A stretch of 27,459 nucleotides of DNA, taken from the NCBI GenBank assembly GCA_034687125.1, contig JAQGBZ010000603.1:1-27459 (forward strand), in the 5' to 3' direction. Made by a program: the position numbers and the translations under genes. Shown here piece after piece: positions 20,731 to 27,459 of this stretch. Positions within the stretch are counted from its first letter, which is position 1. Each line of letters starts with the position of its first letter. This DNA comes from Neelides folsomi (Eukaryota; Arthropoda; Collembola; Neelipleona; Neelidae). The notes below the pieces were generated by a model. The model was not told the origin of the DNA. It searched no databases and saw only the letters and a program-made list of their open reading frames with translations.

Positions 20731-22134
20731 TGAAGTCAAAAGAAGCAGATGGAAGAACCAGAACTTATCCTCCGACCAACTCGCCTCAAAAATACAATTC
20801 CACTCACATTCACTCCCATCCTATTTGATCCTATGAGCGTTCTATGTACTCGTATCACTATGTTGCCAATTGCCTATAATGCGAAAAATGACCATTAAGG
20901 TTTTACACAGAAATCAGATTCCTATCCCTTCATGCCTTCATCCCTTCCTTTAAATATATTTATTTTCAGCTCATAATATTGTCTAAACACCTCTATGGTA
21001 TATATTAGAAATATTTACACTATGAAGCTCTTTCTCTTTTTTATGAAAAGTTTATATTACTTTATTTGTGAATAATCCAATAATGAGAAAATCAGTTCTG
21101 ATAAACCAAGATTCTACTATTGCATAAATGTATGAACACGCGTATGCTAAAAAGCATGTAATTATAATTATGTATTAATTTAATTAATCATGGCATTAAA
21201 TTAACAATAACGAGTAAAGTTCGCAATGCGTGAAAGTACCTACATAAATTACGTGTTAAAAACATTATTTGCTTTATATTATATGCAAGTATATAAATAT
21301 ACTGTTAGTTCAATTGTATGTGTACGGGTTCATACAATGACAATTATCAAAACAGAGTACCAGACATGCATTCGACTCGACGTAATGTTATTTTACTTTT
21401 GAGAGTAATAAAGAGCGAGTATCTGTATCTATCTGTACTATGTATATATATATATATGGTAGATAATATGTAATAACGATCTATTGTATTTAGTAGGAAT
21501 AATGAGGGAAAGTGAAGATTTTTTTGCAGAGAAAATAAAGCATTATCAATTTAGTAATCAATTATAGCTTTAAGGATTTTGTCACATAATGTGTTCATGT
21601 ATCTTTCATTAATTATTATTATTTAATTTATGTTTTTATATGTGAAATCCATTTAATAAATATTTTGATAAAATTTTACAAAATTTTAATTTAGTTCGTA
21701 TTGCGATTTGTAGGATCATGTCATTTTATATAATTATCACAATAGCAAGATCTTTCAAAAGAGAAATTATTATCTTAGTAAGCCTTATAAGTTTGATATT
21801 TTGTGTAGCTAAATATTTATCGAAGAGTAAAAAAGGTAAATTTATTTCATGAATTTTACTGAGATATGTTTACATTACACTTACTTAATGTTAGTACACA
21901 CATTGTTTTCTAAACGATGAATTGGTCAGAAAATGATAAAAAATTTCTTCGATTTAAATATTTGAGCAGGTGAAATTTAAAAAAAAAATTATTTTCTAAA
22001 ATTATAAAAATAGATATGAAGAATGAATTATTTTACTTCTTTTAAATTATTCTTTTAAAATCATGTCAAAGTTTCACAATCCTGTCTGGGATTGACAAAA
22101 AAAACAATTATTATCCATCTCAAACTTCTCAATA
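20731..22134. other. intergenic AT-rich DNA with a short TA microsatellite
   Basis: No gene is recognised in about 1.4 kb. The start contains the CCDC32 promoter. A short (TA)n run lies at about 21441-21457. The rest is AT-rich unique-looking sequence with scattered homopolymers. Confidence 0.55.
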
Positions 22135-23286
22135 ATGGTCTTAAATAAAATTTTGTTCATTGTTTTCATAGCTGAGGTTCAGAGTCTCGGTTATTTCATC
22201 AGGGGGAAAATATCCATCAGCAACTCTTCCCTTTTTATTGAAATTGAAGAAAATCAACCGCGAACAGTTTGCATTCCTAGAGTTCCATATTTTGACACGT
22301 TTTGTGAAGCGTCGCCTCCAAATCCGCCGATTTTCTACAATCCTTGGATTTTTATCCCAGTTAAAGAACTCCATGATGATTTCTTTTCTCGTCTCTTTCG
22401 TCTTTTGCTTCAAAAGGGAATATTTTTTAACTCACAGGTAATGTTATCTTTTAACATTGCTCAAATACAATTTTCAGTGGCATTCTTTATAAATTCGAAT
22501 AATTATATTACTAGAAAAGTTAGTAAAAAAATAAAGGGATTTTTGATAATTGTCTCGTTTATTAAAACAGGCGGAAAGAGAGAAATCTCCATTTAACTTC
22601 AGAAGCCCTTCAGATGTTCATTGCGATTTTAAAAAATGATTCAATTATCTATTCGAATTTTAATTCACATAGATGAATACGTGCCTAAGTCAACCACTTA
22701 GGAGATTTTCAAATTCCGACACCGCAATTACAAGAAAGGAAGAAAATTTTATTTCAAATACTTCCAAAGTTGGGTTGATTTCACTTGAACCTTCCGATCC
22801 AAGAATCCACGCTTCCAAAAAAGAAGAAATGCTTGATCCTTATGAAGTATAGTAATTTGATAAAAATAATAATCAATTTTTTAACAAATTCCACTGATTC
22901 AAAATTGATAGTTAAGATTGATATAATTTTCAAAGGTGATTAAAGTTATTGTAATTTCAGGGAACATTTGATGACTATTTGGAAATGTTTATTCAATTTG
23001 GCTATGTTTTTCTCGTTTTTTCCGTCTACCCACTGGCTGCTGTTTGGGTTTAGCTAAACAATATTTTCGAAATTCGAACCGATGCTTTCAAATTATGTAA
23101 AGTTCTTCAATGACCTTTTGGGAAAAGAGTTAAAGACATTGAAGCATGGCAGGTAAATTGATAAATAAATTGTAAATTAAATTATATTATATTAAAATAC
23201 TCTACTTAACTATTCAATTTTAGATTGCATTTGAAATGATGGTTCGACCTAAACTAGGGATTGATTGTGAAAAATTAAAATCCTGA
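22135..23286 (+). pseudogene. anoctamin (TMEM16, ANO8/ANO10-type) pseudogene fragment
   Basis: Four exon-like blocks join in phase by GT-AG sites: 22135-22437, 22673-22846, 22961-23152, 23224-23286. Block 3 begins [16 protein letters not shown], the anoctamin signature before a transmembrane helix, and continues with YPLAA, LNNIFEIRTDAFKLC and PFGKRV...WQ, as in ANO10. Block 4 starts IAFEMM and then diverges. Block 3 has two in-frame stops: TAG at 23051-23053 and TGA at 23111-23113, the latter where ANO10 has Arg (CGA to TGA). Blocks 1-2 are open; RLFRLLLQ and the LRRFS segment fit the preceding region only loosely. Anoctamins are ten-helix lipid scramblases or chloride channels; only a small part is present. 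Retained introns argue for a broken duplicate, not a retrocopy. Confidence 0.78.
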
Positions 23287-24080
23287 TTATAATCCTTATC
23301 AGTTTATCAGTAATTTTGGGTGTGTTTTGACTTTATTAGTTTAATAACATTATAATAAAAATTATGACGTCATAGTACAAATTTAGCCAATAAAATTTAA
23401 TTTTATATTTTATTTGTGTACTAGTTAAGTGTTTTAGGACTAATTCGATAGCGCTGATCAAAAATAAATACGAATTATTTCAAATTACGTATTGTTGGAA
23501 TTTTTATAAACTATAGATAAGTTTCGAAATTCAGGCAAGATTGGTCCAAAAATGAATTGCCGTTGTCGTTGCACAGTTTGAGGGCAAGTCCGCACTTTTC
23601 CTTAAACTTGTCTTAATGAGCACAGGAGTGTCAAATGACGATATAAGATATGTCATTAAACAAATTGACTATTATGGAAGAGACCTTTAAACCATTCAAT
23701 TGTAAAATTATTCTCCTTGTAATTAAACCTGTATAGATATGATATTAAATTTAGAAAATTTCAAGCATTACAAAAACCAATAAACCTTTTAATTTACTTA
23801 ACAAACTTTCTGTTTATTTCATAATTAAATTTTTCTGACTTTTAGTATTAATTGAACATTAAGCTAAATATACATATTTAAATATATATAAAATACCCAA
23901 TATACTATATAGAGGAATATTATTTATATTATGCTGTTGGGGGTTGATGGGGGGGGGGGGCCAAACTATAACCCAACTCCTAAATCCAAAATAGTTGGCG
24001 CCCCGGTTTGACAGCCTGCTTTCATTTCATCTTTTTATTTCTCACCAACGATAACGAATTCATTTCAATTTTTTAATAAA
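23287..24080. other. gene-poor region with a 12-G run upstream of the HTH gene
   Basis: It holds a run of twelve G at 23949-23960 next to GGGGGTTGATGG, unusual in this AT-rich DNA, followed by GTTGGCGCCCCGG. At about 23527-23617 the minus strand has a short open frame rich in Cys (KCGLALKLC, then DQSCL) with an acceptor-like AAG before it. Its identity is unknown and it may be chance or an old exon. The segment just before 24081 probably holds the promoter of the next gene. Confidence 0.45.
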
Positions 24081-24536
24081 ATGGGGAAAGGAAAAGAGAC
24101 ACCACAAGAGTTAATTAATTTAATTAGAATAAAGTATTTGGAAAATAAAAGGGTCAGAGATATTCAAAAGGACCTTTGTAACCTCGTTTCAAAAAGAACA
24201 ATTCAGCACGTAATTTTTAAAATTAAAAATGGGATTGAACTAGCTCCGAAACCGAAAACTGGTGGTAGGCAAAAAACGACAAAGGAGGATGACGATGTGG
24301 AACTTAAAAGGATAATTGACGACCATCGATTTTCAACCTATGAAGTGATCGCAAAAATATGGAGTGAGAAAATCGGAAAAGAAGTCTCAAAAGAGACGGC
24401 AAGAAGAAGGGCAAAGTCACTCGGTTACGGATCGTATAAAGCCAAAGACAAACATGGTTCAACTGCAAATGCAATAGAAAAGCGACAAAAAAGGCCCAAG
24501 CCCAAATCTAAAGCTAAAGTAGATAACACTAAATAG
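24081..24536 (+). CDS. stand-alone Tc1/mariner-type helix-turn-helix DNA-binding protein
   Basis: An uninterrupted 151-aa frame with a good start context (AATAAAATGG). Residues 7-50 form a first helix-turn-helix (ELINLIRIKYLENKRVRDIQ, then SKRTIQHVI). A GRQKTT linker at 62-67 resembles the GRPR/AT-hook-like linker of Tc1 transposases. Residues 72-115 form a second helix-turn-helix (STYEVIAKIW, SKETARRRAKSLGYG). This is the bipartite paired-like DNA-binding region of Tc1/mariner transposases. The DDE catalytic domain is absent: the frame ends in a Lys-rich tail, and no catalytic-domain remnant was seen downstream. It may be a truncated transposon copy or a domesticated DNA-binding protein. No flanking terminal inverted repeats were found by eye. 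Confidence 0.7.
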   Translation: MGKGKETPQELINLIRIKYLENKRVRDIQKDLCNLVSKRTIQHVIFKIKNGIELAPKPKTGGRQKTTKEDDDVELKRIIDDHRFSTYEVIAKIWSEKIGKEVSKETARRRAKSLGYGSYKAKDKHGSTANAIEKRQKRPKPKSKAKVDNTK

Positions 24537-24539
24537 TAA

Positions 24540-24904
24540 TATTTTCCTTAATGTTAATGTTTTATACTTTTATACAGTTATTTATTACAGGTAATTTGTG
24601 ATTAAGATATCAAATTTAATTTCAATTTATATTCTCTTTTTGTATAATGCTCTAAACTACCATAATATAAATAAAAATACTTTCAAATAATTACATACAT
24701 ATTAAAGATCCTAGTCTTTAAGAAAAAGAAAGAAAGAAAGTCGAACCAGAGACAAACTATTTTGCCTTTTAATAGTACGTGTTCTTGTAAGACATTTAAC
24801 TAACTATAATATCAACTAAAAAGGCTTTGTATTATAATGTCAAATCTAATAATTACAACTAACTCCTAAAACCTTTATGCTAATAACTGTATTTTATTAA
24901 TTAG
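24540..24904. other. intergenic AT-rich DNA
   Basis: A short GAAA microsatellite sits at about 24721-24740. No gene or terminal repeat matching the preceding transposase-like gene was seen. Confidence 0.5.
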
Positions 24905-25590
24905 GCAAACATTATTGCAAAATCGAAGGACTTCAAATCCGATGGAACTAGAAGAAGAATCGGAATTGGATCCATCGGTGGTTCTTCATATTACCAACAT
25001 TGTCCCAGATAAGATTCCAGAAAAGAATATTGTTTTCTTTTGCTGTTGGCCAAAGTTGATTTTAACGAAGATCATAGTGAAGCATTCATCCAAATGGTAA
25101 TCTCATTTAATCCTGATTAAATAATTCTTATATTTACACATACACATTTAATTATTGATATCAAGAATACATTTAATTATAAGAATTATACCATACAATT
25201 GTTTTTTTCAAAATGTTTGCATTTGTAATACTTATAAATGTTTATACTCGTATTTATTTATTTTACATGCCTTGCCGTTTTACTTACTTTTTATTATTTT
25301 CCTTTCATTCTCAATTATCATCTACCTTTATAAAATTCCAGTCTTTGTAACATTAAGGGAACTTTTCTCACTTACTACAACAGTGGGGGCTCAATTGTAA
25401 ATGCCAATCTGACCGAAATCTTTCCGTATAAAACATGACAGACCTTTTTTTTTAATTAAACCGATCGTCTTTGAGAAATCTGCGACAATGTGGGTTTTGG
25501 CAAGGAGGAGATACATAAACTTTTGAAATATTTTGGAAAAGTTGGCGAGTTTGAGTCAACGTTTTTTGACAAATTCTTTCCCTCCCTTGC
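24905..25590 (+). pseudogene. degraded RRM-type RNA-binding exons (PTB/hnRNP-L/Matrin-3-like)
   Basis: Three patches look like pieces of RRM domains on the plus strand. The first (24905-25096) follows a TTAG acceptor and reads LDPSVVLHITNIVPDKIPEKN, then after a frame change VDFNEDHSEAFIQM ending at a GT donor; this fits RRM beta-1 and the beta-2/beta-3 end of PTB-like proteins. The second (25342-25436) follows a CCAG acceptor and reads TYYNSGGSIVNANLTEIFPYKT, like the end of such an RRM. The third (about 25475-25590) reads VGFGKEEIHKLLKYFGKVGEFES, like the start of another RRM. Frames do not join cleanly and stops intervene, so this is probably a pseudogene. The family call is an inference from short motifs. 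Confidence 0.4.
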
Positions 25591-25612
25591 CTGATTCTAT
25601 GATTTAAAAAAA

Positions 25613-26030
25613 ATTGTGTCCGGCTCCGGGTCCATAATGTCACAGGAGCGGATCGTTCCTGTCCGTTCCGACCTTCTGGCTCGGGTAATACCCGAATCGG
25701 GTGGCAAATGCCAAACTATGACATTGTCATGATCTTAAGAGGTTTGTAATATTAATTCAGCCCACACTGTTGTAATAAGAGCTAAATGTCGACGGATTAC
25801 CTAAATACACTGATATTTTATAACTAAAGACCAGCAAAGGGCCCGTCTCCCGACGGTTTCGTAACTTCTATCCATTGTATGTCCTGGCCCGAAATCTGTC
25901 TGGGGGGTATGATTTTAAAAGTATCCGGGTCGGGGGACAGATATCGGACCCTACGGTTTGTACCATTTAATAGTTTTTAATGGATAAAAGTTACAAACCA
26001 GTCGGGAGACTGGCCGATTGCTGGTTATCA
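25613..26030. repeat. GC-rich hairpin cluster / MITE-like inverted repeat
   Basis: A locally GC-rich island packed with perfect or near-perfect inverted repeats. Short stems: ACAGGA/TCCTGT (25642-25662), TCGGGTAATACCCGA (25681-25695), TGGCAAATGCCA (25702-25713), ATGACATTGTCAT (25718-25730). A long-range inverted repeat of about 50 bases pairs 25828-25876 with 25979-26028, and an inner pair CCGAAATCTGTC / GACAGATATCGG (25889-25947 region) nests in it. Each long arm also contains its own stem: CCGTC-TCCC-GACGG (25843-25856) and CCAGTC-GGGA-GACTGG (25998-26013). The best guess is a non-autonomous foldback/MITE element. A structured RNA cannot be excluded. No coding potential is seen. Confidence 0.65.
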
Positions 26031-26097
26031 CATAAATGTATACTAAGCATAAATATGATTATTTAAAATATCATTAATAATTGTTATTCTTTGATAG

Positions 26098-26397
26098 ATG
26101 AAAAGGAGTTATTCAGCGAACGTTCGAGGTTACATTCATTCAACGGGATTAATGCCTCCACTGCTACTAACTTGCAAATACTATCAAGTAAAATCTCGAC
26201 CGTTTTTGGCGAAGTAATATATTATTGTTAAATTGTTTTCATAAATATTTTCATTTTTTAAATGTTTTGTTTTATATTGTAAATAAACATTACGTTAAAT
26301 AATTGTTGCCAACTTATGTGTATTAAAGGTTGAACGCGCAATTGTCTTTAAAATCGACGAGGATGAGGTTTTAATGCAGAATATTTTATTTTACTAA
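26098..26397 (+). other. possible two-block coding remnant
   Basis: Two open blocks (26098-26213 and 26329-26397) are flanked by a TAG acceptor, a GT donor, an AAG acceptor and a TAA stop. They read DEKELFSERSRLHSF...STVFGE, then VERAIVFKIDEDEVLM and a stop. The second block is in phase if the first is read from its second codon position. No family is recognised. It could be the 3' end of a decayed gene whose earlier exons are the RRM-like pieces, or chance. Confidence 0.25.
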
Positions 26398-27290
26398 CCG
26401 GAATATACCAATTATTCCAATTGAATGTCATGTGAAATACAATATTTTGTCGTTTATTAAAATAAAAGTTAACATCTAATATTCTTCATCCTTGCTCCTT
26501 AATCTTGAAAAAATATTACATAATTGGTTTCATCCTTTCGTCATCAAAACATCACATTATTTAATGATTAACATAGTGAAAATTTTTGCATAAAGGTAGT
26601 TTGGAAGGTTTGGCTAGACAATAAGCTATAGGTTCAATTGGCCATATATTAGTGGAATATCAACTTGCATTTTTATTCCTAATTTTTTGCACTCCTCAAT
26701 GTGCATACATAGGTAAATGTGCTCAATCACATTCCTCATTGAGTCGCTAGTCGGTGAAGGACGTCTCAGCTTGCACTTCCCTAATTTGCATTTAAATAAA
26801 AACTTGTTTATTTTCTAATGCGTTTCTATCTACTCTTTGTCTACCTATTACAACAATATCATTTGATAGTGTTATATAGTATAACGATCGAGATTTGGAT
26901 CCAATGCAATGTAGGTAAAGGAGACTTAAATTAGAAATTGGGCCCTTTGTCTATATGACAATATTCACATATAGTGGTATGTGTATGGGTATATGGTATA
27001 TCTCACCGTGTTATCATTTCTGATTTTCTGTCCATGCGTATGATATAGGCGCTAGGATTTGGAGCTCACGCTTCGATCTTTCAATCCTCGTGTTTAACTT
27101 TAACTCGTTTAAAACATTTACAACTCGCATCGTATCTAAAAGGATATTGACTTCAAATCAATTAGCTTTCAATTAGTTTATATGCTGCAGAGTCTTTGCC
27201 TTACTGAATTGTCATTATAATCTATGGATTTATTTCAGTAGATCAAGTGCAACAGTGCAAGTGTCTTGTGAATGTTTTGTTTTATAATAA
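26398..27290. other. intergenic region and probable 5' leader of the next gene
   Basis: No gene is recognised up to about 27200. Close to the next start codon, TTTATTTCAG at about 27230-27239 is a strong splice acceptor just before the 50-base run leading to the ATG at 27291, suggesting a spliced 5' UTR. Confidence 0.4.
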
Positions 27291-27356
27291 ATGGATGAAA
27301 CTTCGTTTAATAAAGAGGTTGGAAACACAATGGGGGAGCTAACCCATGATATTGAA
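27291..27356 (+). CDS. first coding exon of an unidentified gene, cut by the window end
   Basis: ATG at 27291 opens a 22-codon frame (MDETSFNKEVGNTMGELTHD, then IE) that ends exactly at a consensus donor GTAAGT at 27357. The start is preceded by TTTATAATAA and, 50 bases upstream, by a good splice acceptor. The exon is too short to assign to a family. The rest of the gene lies to the right of the window. Confidence 0.45.
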
Positions 27357-27459
27357 GTAAGTGAAAATAAATTTATTTTATCTATACTCTATACCATTTG
27401 AGAAGATTATTGAGAATTGAATCATGTTACTTGACCGGGCAATCGAATGTCATGTCACC

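Noticed and set aside
20643..20828. 61-codon plus-strand frame
   Set aside because: Antisense to the first CCDC32 exon and its leader.
22141..22413. 90-codon minus-strand frame with many basic residues
   Set aside because: It lies opposite the open plus-strand block that joins in phase to the anoctamin-like exons; no family was recognised.
23527..23617. Cys-rich minus-strand open patch as a gene
   Set aside because: Only about 30 codons, with a stop directly upstream unless an unproven acceptor is used, and no family recognised.
25452..25643. 63-codon minus-strand frame
   Set aside because: The plus strand in this span reads as an RRM-like segment; the minus frame matches nothing I recognise.
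1..27459. CRISPR array, bacterial operons, tRNA or rRNA genes
   Set aside because: No regular spacer-repeat array, no ribosome-binding-site spacing, and no cloverleaf with a TTCGA-type arm were found; the genes are intron-rich and eukaryotic.

Overview
This is a window of eukaryotic, probably arthropod, nuclear DNA. It is AT-rich, and its protein genes are broken by many short GT-AG introns, mostly 55-150 bases. The proteins are animal orthologues: RAB28, mRpS34, NR2C2AP, PSMD5, XPD/ERCC2, sepiapterin reductase and CCDC32. A springtail (Collembola) or a related hexapod is my guess. It rests on gene content and on a secreted protein with a single four-cysteine beta/gamma-crystallin-like domain; no sequence search was run.

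Layout. 1-2568: repeat-rich edge holding a transposon-like terminus (about 7-141), a 5-copy minisatellite (721-1027) and a broken C2H2 zinc-finger pseudogene (-). 2569-20730: a compact block of nine intact genes in the order dienelactone hydrolase (-), RAB28 (+), mRpS34 (-), NR2C2AP (+), an eIF2-alpha-kinase/Wee1-like kinase (-), a crystallin-like membrane or secreted protein (-), PSMD5 (-), XPD (+), SPR (-), followed by a tenth, CCDC32 (-). Exon models were built by hand from splice sites and protein reading. Every one closes in frame; XPD comes out at 760 codons with the catalytic and iron-sulphur residues at the human positions.

20731-27290: gene-poor DNA with remnants. It holds an anoctamin (TMEM16) pseudogene with two in-frame stops, an intact stand-alone Tc1/mariner-type DNA-binding protein without its catalytic domain, degraded RRM-like exons, and a GC-rich cluster of perfect hairpins (25642-26028). 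The first coding exon of an unidentified + strand gene starts at 27291.

The genes form no single pathway: they cover TFIIH repair and transcription, proteasome assembly, tetrahydrobiopterin synthesis, mitochondrial translation, ciliary GTPase function and AP2 assembly. The shared theme is packing. mRpS34/NR2C2AP and PSMD5/XPD are divergent pairs with short shared promoters, RAB28/mRpS34 and NR2C2AP/kinase are convergent pairs with overlapping polyadenylation signals, and CCDC32/SPR are tandem with only 97 bases between them. I did not find a clearly new multi-gene system. The most novel items are the hairpin cluster, the orphan transposase DNA-binding gene, and altered signature residues in the kinase and RAB28.
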